Assembly: GCA_911728455.2 (NCBI GenBank) | Contig: OU452231.1 | Span: 7,470,963-7,534,962, forward strand | DNA: 64,000 bases | From: Marthasterias glacialis | Taxonomy: Eukaryota > Echinodermata > Asteroidea > Forcipulatida > Asteriidae | Direction: 5' to 3' | In this document: piece by piece, positions 1 through 12,657 of the stretch | Layout: each line of letters starts with the position of its first letter | Position numbering within the stretch: the first letter of the stretch is position 1 | The notes under the pieces: model-generated | What the model was told of the DNA's origin: nothing | Database searches by the model: none | The model's input: only the letters and a program-made list of their open reading frames with translations | Program-made: the position numbers and the translations under genes

Positions 1-902
1 TTTCTGTAAATCAGTCATCACAAATATCTTTCATGCAGTCATGGCAGCAGAAGTGTTTTTAAAGTGTAAACATTTGAAAGAAAACATAAGCTTTTCATTC
101 AAATGCATTTTAGCTTCAGAGAAAGTGGTCATATAATGCACTGATTTCCAAGTAAAGAGTTGACTACTGATCAATCTGAGTTTGGGAACTTCTGTGAGTA
201 TATCGGTGTAGGTTTCCTTTAAAGCCTTAGAAACTCGGCTTTAAGGACAAGGAATGTCTTTCCCCTTTAGCAGGGTGTCATGCAACGTGGCCACACACCT
301 GTGAAATTGGGGTATTGTCAGGTGGGTAGTGGTGCGTTGCAGAGGGCTGAAGGGGAGTGCAGCGAGGGCGACCCAGCTCTCAAAAGCCGCATTATGCCGG
401 CAACTGGGGATTGTTTGTTTTGGAAACTGTTCTTTACAGACTGTGGCTGCCAATTCAACTCATTGACACATCATTGGGATCAATATTGCCCTTTCAGTGA
501 GTGTGAAGTTTGTTAGGTTTGGGTTGACAAGTAAATTGGCCGTACAGACTTTTGTTGATATTCAGGAAACACAAATTTGGTGGCGTGTAATTTTGTTTGT
601 GAAAATGATTCAAGTAATATTTATAATCACTCGGAACACTTTATTTGTTTTTTGCATCAATGTTTGAGGTATGACAAAAAGAAGCTAGATAGTTTATTTG
701 TTCTTACTGTAGAATAATGCAACAATAACAATACACATTTTGTTGTTGCAATATATGTCTCAACATACAAGACAATTTTCTTAATAACTAGCCGACCAGC
801 CATTGTGTATTCAATCATAACAACGCGATTGATTGGTTTTTGGGGAGACCTTGATTGGATCGAGGCCTATTAATAATCATCTCTGAAATTCATGGTAAGA
901 AT

Positions 903-948
903 CACAAATGATTTGTGTCTCTCAACCTCTTCGGATGAGGTAGAGAGA
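903..948. repeat. Two adjacent inverted repeats
   Basis: CACAAAT-g-ATTTGTG (903-917) is a perfect 7-bp dyad. It is followed at once by TCTCTCAACCTC and GAGGTAGAGAGA (918-948), a 12-bp stem with one mismatch around a 7-base loop. The second arm merges into the GA microsatellite. Confidence 0.85.
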
Positions 949-3900
949 GAGAGATAGAGAGAGAAAGAAAAAAAAAACAGTAGACGTCTCTTGCACCCTC
1001 CAAAAAAAAAAAAAATTATGATGGGGGAAAAAAAAATTGTGAGGAAGAAGGAGCTTGCATCCTTTGCTCTGAATAAACAAGGTATCCACGCTTCACAGCC
1101 TTTTCATTAGCGGAGAGATGGCGGACTTCATTTGTTGAATATGATATCAGTATGTGTTGACACAAACTGGCTGTTGCAGAATCGGCTCCCAAATCCCCCG
1201 AACGTGTCTCTGGCCGGCATTTATAACCAATTTTGATATTTGTTATTTTTGGCGTGTGCGTATGTGGGGCAAAAATTGAGCCGTTTTTCCCCTTCTCCCC
1301 ACTATTGCCGAAATGCTTGTTCAATGAGTCGCGGACGGAAGGACCTCTTACAATTGTGAATTATCAAAATATAACTGGATATAATTTTACCGCCATCCAG
1401 GGTGGTTTTTTAAGAAAAATCGAGCTGCAGAATAAGACAATGTTTACACTGTAACTCTACTGTTAAGATTTTTTTTCTTCATTTTGTTTGAAAAAAGAAG
1501 TTTGATAATGTTTTTGTTGAATGAGGTCAATGATATCAGATTAACTAGATCCTACTGGTTTGGTTCCTATTTCTGAAAAAAAGGGTTTTGCGGCATTTAA
1601 GTGTGGAAATAATCTCATATAACACCAGGGACAAAACAAATCATTTACTTGCAATCAGAATAGTAAACATAGTTTTACTCCAAACATTCAGAAAGTAAAG
1701 AAGAGACTCAAAACCAGGGAGCTTTTTCTTTAAGTTGAACAAAGTCAAATAATACCTCGCCGAGTTGGAAATGATCAAGCCCGAATCGTGTGAAATCAAT
1801 TTAGAAGATATAACCAGCATCATGAAAATAGGAGCTGAATTGAAATGCATCTAGGGGAAGAGGGGGAGGTTTCCGTTAGATTGTTAGAGTTGATGATTGC
1901 ATATCGAACAGCCAGCTCCAGAATAAGCCATCGATATGCTATCACGCAGCCATGTTCTTATATTGTGATGCACTTAAGTCAATGTTGACAGAGCACTCAC
2001 CTCTCCTGAATGAGTGATGAAAGATTACCCGATTGCACCAAAGAGGGAAATTAATTCTCCTTTTCTCTGGGCTTTCACTGTCTTAGGCTGCCCCCCCTTT
2101 AGAAACGCACACGCACAGTGCTCTAGTACCCAGCTAACTGATATCCCTCTCACTCATGGACTCGTGGTACCGCTGCAAATGGTGCATGTGTTCATTTCTA
2201 TAACTTCCGGTTGGGTCGGACGAAAGTGCACACGATGGGGCAACGCAACACTGTTAAAACAGACGGGTTCTATGGCGGCCTGCATCTCTCTTTCATAGCA
2301 GAGTGTGAAGAGTAAACGTTGCCGCAGCGCAAAAAAGAGAAATTATGGGCGCATACCCAATCAGGGGTGCACTGGTGGGAGAGAGAAAAGAGGAGAAAAG
2401 AAGGGATAGAGTGGGGGGAAAGAGTGGCGTTTGCAGAGTCTACTTAACTCGAGAGGTGAAAGGCGAGGCTGCGATTGTTAAGTCACGTTTTGTTGGGCGA
2501 CCCAGTCTGGGCCAAGGCAAAAGCAGGAGTGGGAATTAGATTGCGTTTTTTGTGTGTGCTACCTGCAGTCATAAAAGCACACGTTTGTTTCTGACATCAA
2601 AACCACAGCAAATAAAAGTCATTGGTTTCATTGGCATTCCAGTTGGTCAGGGTAAACATTAAGTATTTTCAAAAAGTACCTTGCAATAAATTAAATAGTT
2701 CAGTGATTTTTTTCTTCTCCAAGGCCCCTAATTATTTTGTATAACAATTTAGTTGAATGTGTTTTTTTTATAGTTATTAATTCTTAATTTTTAGAAGACA
2801 AAAGACTGTTGAACCTGAATCTCGAAGCTACAATAATTCTAGCTTTAAACCAAAAGCTTGAACGTCTCAGTTCTTTTTGAAGAGGCATAACAATTTCAGG
2901 ATGGAATTAGAGGTATAATCTCAAGGGCTTCTCAGTGGACCACAATAGCTTTTGATGGCCGACTCTTGCCCTGAAGCACCGCTGTATTGATTGCACTTGA
3001 TATGGGAGATGTAAGGCGACAAAGCAGGACTGTTTTAATTTGTTAATTTCCTTGCTGGTGAGGAGCCGTGCAGATAGCTAGTGCAGTCCTCTCTCCTGAA
3101 GCGATCGTAATTACGCATAGCCCATAGGTGTTAATCACTCCAGAATAGCTTCCCATTCAATGACTGTTTAATTTGCTTATTGCTCAGCTATGTGACGTTT
3201 TTTAATTTCTGGAAAACAAGTAAGTTTGTATCTTCGGCCGCCAAATCACATCAGGTTTAAGGATACAAATCCTAATGACACCAATCTCGTTTGGGTCAGA
3301 GGAGAGTGCCGCTCCGGAATTTAATTCATTTCTCCTTGCCTGATGCCGGGGTCTTTCTCTCACTCTCTGTTCTCCTCGAGACTCGGGAGTAGATCCAAAG
3401 TTTGGTGGCCTGGGGGGCCGAGCTGGTTGGTGCAGGGAGTGCAATTGACCTGTCCTAGAAACGTCAGGGACTGCAGTAACCATTAAGCATGAGAGAGAAA
3501 TAAGGAGATCGAAAAGAGGGAGAAAAAAAAGGGAGCGAGCACCGCACCGCTACCCGCACTATTTGATTGGTTTCAGATCTGAGGACTTGAATACCAGATC
3601 AAATGGCGAGACCCTACTGCAGCTCATGCGTGTAAGTACTTGCTTCTGGTGGCGCTCCTGGGGATAGGGACCAGACACCAGACACATTTTAATAAGAATG
3701 CTACCCTTTGTTTTTACTAGTAATAAAACAAATTATGACTTGACTTTGATCCTGGGGCAGAGCCTTGCTATCGTGTTACACTTTCATATCCAGGAGTTTG
3801 TTTCCTTTCTTTTAAAAGACCTATTTTAGAGAACATATGTTAGGAAGGAGCACAAACCTGTAGGCTTGAGCCCTCCGGTTGATGCCAGAGCTTAACCTTA

Positions 3901-4411
3901 CATCACCTCTCGTTATTTGCTGAAAAATGTTGCCTTCATTCTCCGATCAAAGCATCTATATAAAAACAAAAAGGAACGAATTATCGTTTCATAAATTGAC
4001 TTTGAAGTGGTGTAGACTATTGTGAAAACTCAATATGGGTTTGAGAAGTTGGTCATTCAACCAAAGCACAAAGACTTTTCACTGAGTACAAGGACATGCA
4101 CAACTCAAGGAAATTTAGCCAGCAATAAGTGTTTTGAAGTTTTCATTTTTCTGACTTCATGTGATATAATGTAGCAACAAATGGTTCTGTCATCTGGTTT
4201 AATTTTTATCTGTTTGTGATCATCAAAGAATACTGTCTTATTTTCTAATCGGTTGTAAATGTACCTTGTCAGTGTGGAGGTCAAAGGTTAGAAAATCCCA
4301 TTAAAGTAGAAGAGGAAAAATGTGGACAGAGGGTGAGAGCCGAAAATGGGCAACATAAGGTTTTTATTTTCTGCATGACCTGAAGTGCCCATATATCATA
4401 CCCCCTTAATG

Positions 4412-4507
4412 TAGGTCATAGACCTAATGCGTGTGGTGGGTTTAGCTATGGTTTAACCATGGTTAATGGTTTAACCTACCTACATGTTTTGGAAGGTTTA
4501 ACCATGG
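4412..4507. promoter_or_regulatory. Cluster of short palindromes and GGTTTAACC repeats
   Basis: Within 96 bp lie TAGGTC-ATA-GACCTA (4412-4426; inverted AGGTC half-sites, reminiscent of a nuclear-receptor element with 3-bp spacing), the perfect 14-bp palindrome TTAACCATGGTTAA (4453-4466), and three copies of GGTTTAACC (4450-4458, 4468-4476, 4495-4503), two of them extended to GGTTTAACCATGG. The density of exact dyads is unusual for neutral DNA and suggests a protein-binding cluster such as an intronic enhancer. No protein can be named with confidence. Confidence 0.35.
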
Positions 4508-6142
4508 AGGTAGAAATTGTTTAACTAAGTACCAATTTTCTCATTGAGATGGCAAAATTGGAGAAGAAACAAAAACAAATAATGTCTGAGGCAAATAACA
4601 TTCTGCGGCAGATTTGAGAATATTTTGTTTGTAATTGCATCTGGAAAATTATTTGCACGGCAATACGCCGATTCAGGAGGTAATTCCACACTACTTTTTC
4701 AATCGCTGGAAAAAACTATGGAGTTTCAGATTTAGAGTATGTGACTTTTGAATGATTGGAACAATTTATTCAAGCTTTTCCACTTGAAGTGCGGGAATGA
4801 ATCACTTGATGCATCAAATACCTACCTTTTTACACTGCATTTGATTGAAGGACTTTTTATAGCTTCTGTGTCCTTTGTGTGTGTAGTTTTTTTTTTATTT
4901 TGTCAAATAATTACAGCAAGAATCTAAACACCTCCATAACACCAAGTTATTGGCAGTATGTTAGGAATTTTTTTTATCCTGCTGAACAAGGTTACAGCCT
5001 GAAGCTATACTGTTTGGGTTTTTTGGTTGTTTACACGTTCACATTAGTCCTGTAATTGGATATGGGTAAGTTAAATTAATGGTTCTTTGGAAACTTCCAT
5101 CTCTCCCGTGCAGTAATTAATTTATTGGATGCTTGGCCAAAGTGCTGTCTGCAGGTGTAGTGGTTGTAAAACAAGGTAAAACAAAAACAAAAAACACTGA
5201 TCCATGGTGCTCAAGGAGACTATATGATGTAGTAGGTGTAGGGATGAGAAATTTAAGACTTCTCTACCTGAATTGATACTTTTTATGTCTGTCTGGTGGT
5301 GGGAAAAAAAGTAGCTGTTGTTTTCTTCAGATATAAAGAAATCCTGCTCTTTTGATGAACTGTTTTGGCGCTGAGGATACTGTTCCCAAAAGCTCCTTGA
5401 AGTCTATAACTCCAGGGGTTACCAAAAGGTGGGAATTCAACATACCCTCTTAACATTTCCCAGTTTCAGAACTGTTTGTCAGCGATGAATCTCACCCCTG
5501 TAGGTGAGCCATATGAGTAAGGAAAGAAGTATCCACCCCCCATTCCAAGGTTTTTCATCTCCTCAAATATCTTACAATAATATGGCAAATTTCTGTTAAA
5601 GAGCACCAGTTTCTAAAAGTGAGGGAAACTCCAGCTTATAGCACAATGTTACAAAGAAAACTGTCATGTAATGTGCATATCTGCAGTCTGGTCTCCTGCT
5701 ATAATTTTCAAATTGGTTATCAAATGATTTGAGTGGCATTACTTTCTGCTAATAACAGCTCCCTGTGAGTTTTGAGTCCAGAAAGTGTTCACATTCGTTT
5801 TTGAGTGTGTGCAGCACACAAGTTGAACATTATTTTGACTTCATGCATATGCTAGGAGTGTTGAATTCCCCGTGGTATACCTACTCTGCTGATTAGTTGC
5901 CAAGATGTACAGCAACAATGTAAGACAATTTGGCTTGTGATTTCACAGTTTACGCTCATCAGTATGTACGCTGCCCTGACATTTACACTGTTCACTCAAT
6001 TTATGGTAAACGTGACTCTCTAGCTTTGTGATGATTTGCTTTTATGCATGGGATTTCATGGAAATTGAACAAAGCATGTTTAAATCCGGGGGAAGTCACC
6101 AGCCGATATAGCGGCCAGTCCATCAGTGACTAAGCTGAATGC

Positions 6143-6166
6143 CTCTCTCTCTCTCTCTCTCTCTCC
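6143..6166. repeat. (CT)n microsatellite
   Basis: An uninterrupted CT dinucleotide run of about 12 units in otherwise ordinary sequence. It creates the SLSLSLS stretch of a spurious open frame on the + strand and an ERERER stretch on the other strand. Confidence 0.95.
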
Positions 6167-9100
6167 CTTCTTTCCTCCAAACACCTCTGGGAGATGATAT
6201 TAAGAGACAATCCTTGGGTAAGGCCTCGGTGTTCCAACCTCTCCAAACTGCAATTATACACCAAATTGAATACTTTCCACTTGATTTCCCCTCATTAAGG
6301 GGAGACCCGGTACTTTCCTGCAAGATGTGGAAAAATCAGCATGCTCGCTCAGCAGCGGCATTTCAGGCCACCGCGCTCTGATGGAATTCTGAGACACCAA
6401 AACCACCCATAGTCTGACAACCTTAACCCCAGGCTTGGATCAACTTCTTATCCTGTGGGTGAGACTTGGGCTTAACTTGCCCTGCTTTTTGATCAATTTT
6501 AGTGTTCCCATAGGATTTGTAATCCAGAATTCATTCTGCTGTTTGAAATTATCATTCCGTGATCAAATCAACCGATTCCTACTAAGTAGAAACAACATCA
6601 ATAAACTAACTCCGTTTTAACTTTGAAAGTATGACTGTTATCCAGTTTTACTTCCAAGTTGACAGTACAATTTGCACAGTGAATACGATTGTACACAAGT
6701 CTCCCGTTTCCTGTGTCAGCAGCAGCAGACCCACAAAATGAACAGTTCCCCTTATGCCTTCCTCCTATAAGGAGCAGCAAGTGGTTTTCAGAAAATAGTC
6801 TGGTAGGAGTTTCCACTGACAATCTATTGAGTCACGTGCTTACTTTTGTGACTTTATCCAGCCGAACCTTGCGGTTGTTGCACACACTCGTGTGTGTCGT
6901 TCCATGCTGTTGGAACAGTTGGAGAGGAGCCACCAACTGTGATAATGGCCGTCAAGTACCCACCAAATATGACGAGAAAACCCCAGACGCCAATTAGGAC
7001 TAAATTGTGTGATGGCACTGATAATTGGAAATGATCACTGGCGTAGAACTCTTGGCAATAACGTCTGGTTTCAGGGAAGGGAAAATCGTTTGTATTTAAT
7101 GTCATGGATATTAAAGATCTGTGTGATTTCATGCACTCTTGGTCGTTTTGTCGTTTGGCGCTTGTGTGTGTTGGTTTTTATTGTTTATTTCAGTGTGACC
7201 TGATTTTATTGTATAGGTGGAGCAGATTTGTGTACCAACTACATGGTACAAGTTCAGTGTGGTTGCACTTGATTTCCCATGGAAAGTCTTTGCTATCAAT
7301 TGATGAATCATAGGAGGTACTTCATCTTAAGTTTCTAAAAATGAGTGGTCTTGGAAATGAAATGGATTTATAACGCTGTATCAACTCTTGTTTCTAAAAA
7401 ATTAAAAATTCTTTGATTTCAATTTGACAAGGAACGTCAGTGGTGTTTATGGTAACTCAAAAATTTAAACTTGATGGGTTATCTTTGGACTCTGAACAGT
7501 GTCTTGTACAAGTCAGGTTGGGTGCATCAATATCAAAAACAAAATCCAGAGTACAGATTCCATTGGATGTTAGGGTTGGTAGGGTCTTGGATGGACACAT
7601 GGACAATTTACCAAAGCAATTACTACTCACTTTACTCTCAAGTATATACTTAATACTGCAATAATGTGCCAACTGTTTGTGGAGTAAAAGCCTGTGAGAG
7701 CAGCATCAGATCATAAGCAATATGTTTGAAGCAATACGTTATGACAACACTTGTCAGATTTGTGTCCTCCTTCCTGATCCTAACGGTAACAAAGCCTTTG
7801 TGAGGTGAACCTTGTTCCCCATCGCCATCAATTCACAAGTTCCCCCAACTGAAATCTTAATTTGTTTGCATGCAAGACCACAACAATGGTACTCCAGTTT
7901 CCCCATCCCCCGCGCTATCCAATTAGCTTTGTACAACGGTCTCCTCGCGACGTCCAACTGAGATTTCTGCGTGTACAACGTCCCCACCAAAGTGCATCCA
8001 ACAATGACAGACCTGTGTGATCTTTGATCCAGACTCAATGGGTAAGTTTAACAACCACCTTCTGTCATTCAGTGATAATGACACTCCTCTCCCTCCCTTG
8101 GCAGTAGCTCGCAACCTCCTACTCATCGTCCTCATCAGACTGCATCAGAGACGGGCAGAGAACTCGTTGAGGAGATGTAGTTGTTACTACTAATGGAGCT
8201 CCTGCCTGGTATGAAATCAATAAAAATTGATCCTTGGTGTAATGTTTAGGATTAGCTCTGATTACTCTGAGGGGTTTGGGCACAGCTGAACGGTACCCAG
8301 GGGCTCTCACCTCCAGTGTACTTTCTCCAAAGGCTGAGTAATTAGCAAGAACAAGACTCGGTGATTGTGTAGGATTGGCCAGTGTGTAGCTATTTCTGTG
8401 GCCCGCCCGTGGGGTTAGATTTCCTAAGCCTAAAGGATTCCGGAGCGGACTGTTTTGATTTTGTATCCCCTCGTGCCCCTTACTGCACTATACGCTTTTT
8501 TCCTGCTTTTCGCATTGGCAATTCATTGCATACATCAATTAGGCATTCTCTCACTGCTGTTGAACCAACCACATTTATTCATAACATTGGAACTATTCAT
8601 GCTGATTGTTTTGTGGAGATGTGTAGACCTGTCACTGGGCTTGGGCTGTTGCAACTAAACAAGAGTGAGAAAGATTCAGTAATAGTATTTGAAAGCTTTC
8701 AGTGATGGGGGGCGAGGGCACGAGAGGTCTTGCTTAGTATTAGATTTAAAATTGAATCGTCAGTTTTGATGCACTCCTCTTCAGGCTTTGTAGTCAATAG
8801 TTACGGCTTTGCTTGCCTTGTGCAGTGAACTGTACTAAGTCATCATTAAGGTTGAAGTGAAGCTGTTGGATTGTATCTCTTCTTCGTGCAGATTTTTTAA
8901 TTTGATGATTTGCGAAAGCAAATGGTCAAAAAAAGAAGAAAAAAAGTAGGTAATCTTAACCAAAACATATTGAGTTAAATGTGAACTTGTAAATTTTAAA
9001 TGGTAAATAAGATACTTTTTTATTTTTTATTTTACTTAGGTCCACCGCAAAAAAAATAACACACAAAAAAAATAACCAAGAAACAAAATCTGTTACCAAA

Positions 9101-11739
9101 ATGGCTTTCCACTTCAGCATAATTTATACCCTGCCGTAATTGAACCTTTTGTTAGAGATTTTCATGTATGTGTATTTGGCGGAAATTTGCACTAATTTAT
9201 TTGCCTAATCAGCATATTAACAGTGCACTTAACAACCAGTGGAAGCAGTTTGGTCTGAGAGACAAGATATTTACCATGGCGACAGTAATGCCCAAGCGTT
9301 CCCTTGGGGACCATTGCGGGGTAGTTATAGCTGGAGGTAGTACTTGTAGTTTTTATAAGTACTTTTCGGAGGGCAAATTGTAATAATCATATTGGCCACA
9401 TAAATCATGAAACATGGAAGCCACCAGTCTCTAAATGCAGACGTAATACCTTGTAATAGTGGTGGGATGGGGGGTCGACTACAGCAGACTTGTGTGGGGC
9501 TGGAAATTGGAATTTCTAGAAATACGAGGTCAAAACCATGAGAATTAATGACCCTTAACTTGTTGACTCTGGAAGAGTGATGGGGGAGGATATATCAGGA
9601 GCCATCAGTTGGGAACTGTTTGTTTTGAAGCTCAGTGACCGTTTGTAATGATGGTGAGGCGATGCATCAAATGAGTTTTAATGGATGATTGAATTATTCA
9701 AAGAAAAACACCCAACAGTAACATGGAGAAGGGGAAAACATGAAACTGATGGATCAAGTGGAATTCTTTTTATTTTGAGGGGAAGCCATTCGAAAAAACT
9801 AATGGTAATGGTTAATGTGTTTTGAGGGCATTGCTTTGTTTCTTGGATGTTGCTTACTCACACCCCCAAAAAGGTATTTTCAGGGCAACTTTTTTTCCCC
9901 TTTCATTAATCATCTTCAAGTCTGCGGTTTTTCAATTTTTTTGGTTGGGCAATATTTCTTGGCTCGTCCCCAGGTGATATACATCAAAATGGTGCCAAAG
10001 CTTTTCTTTGTGAGCCGGGGTTGCAGCGCTGTAATGTCTTGCATGCCTGGCCCAGGCCCGCTCAGACTTTGAGTATAGGAACACTTGACACCAACAAGCA
10101 GTCGGGTCAAAGACATTACCATCTGTAAAATACATCCCCACTCTGTATTAATCAGTAGCCATGTTTTAAACAAACCCCCCTTATCTTCAATCCGTGCCAT
10201 GTAGTTGGATGTCACAGTTCACTTTCAAAGAGGACCTTGTGAGCCCCCCCCCCCCCCACTAACAACAACTCCCCCCTCCATCAATTGGAATTGTAGGCAC
10301 TGTTTTATGGGTTGATTTGCCAACAGAGACACTGGCCCCCCAGGTTATGGGGGAAACTAGGGGCTATGTTGGTTACCATGAGCATTGTAGAGCAAGCATC
10401 ACGTAATCCTTGTGGAATCCTGGTAGAATTCTCCTGAGGGGGTTCCTGTGAGCTTCCTGCTTTGAGAACTTGCTGAAAAAAAAGCACCAAAGCTGTTGTA
10501 CCCTTTGCCGATAACCCAGGGGTCATCTGGGCCATGACCTGAGAATCCCTGGAGGCTCTGGTTGAGCCATTTTAGTTGCTAAATTTGGATGGTGGAAGAA
10601 TGATTTGTGGTGGTAGCTCCTGTTGATTCAAGCCTAATTTTGGAGGAAAGAAGGGGGGTGGAGTTCTTGGCCCTTTTCCTATCAGATGGGTTCCCGGCAG
10701 CGCACACTGATGATCAGATCTGCCAAACACATTAATTTATAAACCCTAAAAATAGGATTTTAGATGGATATTTATATACCTGGTCTCATGAACTAGATAT
10801 ATATGAATGTGTAATTACAGCACGCTGTTAGTGTGCCTTCAGTTTTGTTTACTCCTCTGCTGTTTTTCAAACCGTGCCCGCAAAATCTAGCTGGATTATG
10901 AATGCCAAATTGCCAACGGATACATGGCGCTTGAACCTGTTTATCTAGTATTGTAATTGAATTTGTGCCACAACTTCAGGACATAAATATTTTTGCCTGT
11001 ATGTTGTGTATTATTTGAAACAAACGGGGGGAAAAAGCAATTGTAATGACATTTGAAGTTTCAAAAACATGGTGTGCTATAGCTTAATGGATTTGAATAG
11101 ATATTAGACCAAACCTGTCTAACAGAATTATCTTGTTATTAGGAGCTTTAAATCAAATTTATGAATTATCAAAAAAAAGATGGCTTGGTTTAAACATTTG
11201 CAAAATAGTTTGGTAGGACAAAAACCAATTAAAAAGGATACACAAAAAATAATAATAACACAAAATAAAACCACTTTGACTTTTTGTAAATTTTACAAGG
11301 TTTTTTTACTGATACGTTTCCATCATTTTACAAAACTATTATTCCTGTCATTGACAAAAACTTTTTTCTGTATGTTTTATCTACTGCATGTGTTTTGTGT
11401 GATTACTTAAAAATGTTTTCTTGAACTCGGTAGTAACAAAACTTTTTCTAAAAACCAAAAGAAGAAAAAAAATGATAAAGGAAAAGCAGTGTGAGTATCT
11501 TTACAACTTAATTTGAAATGAATGTAAGAGCTCGTGTAAGGCAGGCACAAGTATCAACTTTGCATCAACATGGGTAAAGTTTTTCCCACTTGAAGTGATC
11601 CAATCCGTGAGAAAATTATGTTTAAATATTGGTATTTGAAACAGTTTCGAGTTTTGTAAAATATTTTCAGAAACAAAAAACAATTTAATCACAAATTTTA
11701 TTGAAATTTCTTTTGAGTGAATTTTTTTTTTTTTATCAG

Positions 11740-11772
11740 TTTTTTTTTTTTTTTTTTTTTGGGGGGGGGGGG
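11740..11772. repeat. T21-G12 composite homopolymer
   Basis: A run of 21 T is followed directly by 12 G. It is one of several places in the window where a T run passes straight into a G run on one strand. Confidence 0.95.
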
Positions 11773-12375
11773 TGTGAACAAATGCTCTGTGTAATGAAAT
11801 TATTGGTGCTTTTGTACCAAGCTCTGTGGTTGTACTAACCCCTTCATTAGCAAAGGGCCTAGGCGAGTTCACTGTGTGGGTCTTTAGATTTCTTGACTGT
11901 AGACATGGGCATGGAGTCATTGCCGATAGATAGCCTATGGGCTTAGCATGATCCTGTCTCAACAATTTACCAACCTCTGCATTTATGCAGCCGTTCACAT
12001 TGAGGTAAATCAACAGTTACAAAAAAAAATACAAGAAAGATACATACTCCCCACCTCAGGAGGGCAGGACTTGGTTCCCTTGATTTCTTTTTTTTCCCCT
12101 TCTGTCAGATGCCATAAGTTTGACTTTTTGTCAGTCTGAGTTCACCATCTGGTTGATACAGCAGGCTGGCATTTTCATTTTATTACAGCCGTGGCAGTGA
12201 TGTATAGCAAAGGGCCAGTTGTCCACACAGACTCTGGAGAGATCCACATGTAACAATGATGAATGCATTTAGTTTGTGAATTAAAAACATATGGGTAATA
12301 TGAGTCAGGTCTAAGAAATGGCTCCTTCTTATTGTAGGAGACAATGAACAGGACAGTGTGGGGGGGAGATCAAAA

Positions 12376-12401
12376 GGGGGACAAGGCTAAACTTGTCCCC
12401 C
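12376..12401. repeat. Perfect G-rich hairpin, 10-bp arms
   Basis: GGGGGACAAG and CTTGTCCCCC form a perfect 10-bp inverted repeat around a 6-base loop (GCTAAA). No T run follows that would suggest an RNA 3' end. The function is unknown. Confidence 0.9.
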
Positions 12402-12632
12402 ACTAAACTTTCTCCCTCAGCGTCTCGTTTTTTTTTTTCTTCTGAGAATTTTGTGGGTTATCAATGATTGTAGAGGGTCCATGACAAATTCTACCTGGGG
12501 CTTTTAAAAGCTGCCTCATGTAAAAACCTAGTGGTAATATGTAAGTCAATTTATGGATTTCAGATGGCAAGAGTTCATAGGGAAGGCAGTCTGTGCAATT
12601 AATATTTTTGTTGTAGTATTTTTTTTGTTCAT

Positions 12633-12657
12633 TGTGTGTGTGTGTGTGTGTGTGTGT
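12633..12657. repeat. (TG)n microsatellite
   Basis: About 12 uninterrupted TG units. A weaker T-rich flank follows. Confidence 0.95.

Larger units (their letters stand above)
1..6142. other. Non-coding, probably COE 5' intron: palindromes, purine tracts
   Basis: I see no exon with family similarity here. The stretch holds a GA microsatellite (941-968), two adjoining inverted repeats (903-948), A-rich runs near 1005-1035, purine-rich tracts (about 2376-2440 and 3486-3537) and a cluster of short palindromes (4412-4507). The nominal open frames are 60-100 codons, use non-ATG starts in part, and look random. It is called intron because no other gene is seen between here and the COE exon. It could instead be upstream intergenic DNA if the first COE exons were missed. 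Confidence 0.55.

Noticed and set aside
3604-3635. ATG-led short frame (MARPYCSSC) ending at a good donor GTAAGT, as if a first exon
   Set aside because: It does not resemble the COE N-terminus or another known protein, and a GTAAGT word is expected by chance many times in 64 kb.
11501-12013. 170-codon open frame, - strand
   Set aside because: The middle is the T21-G12 tract read as poly-Pro and poly-Lys. Flanking parts show no family similarity.
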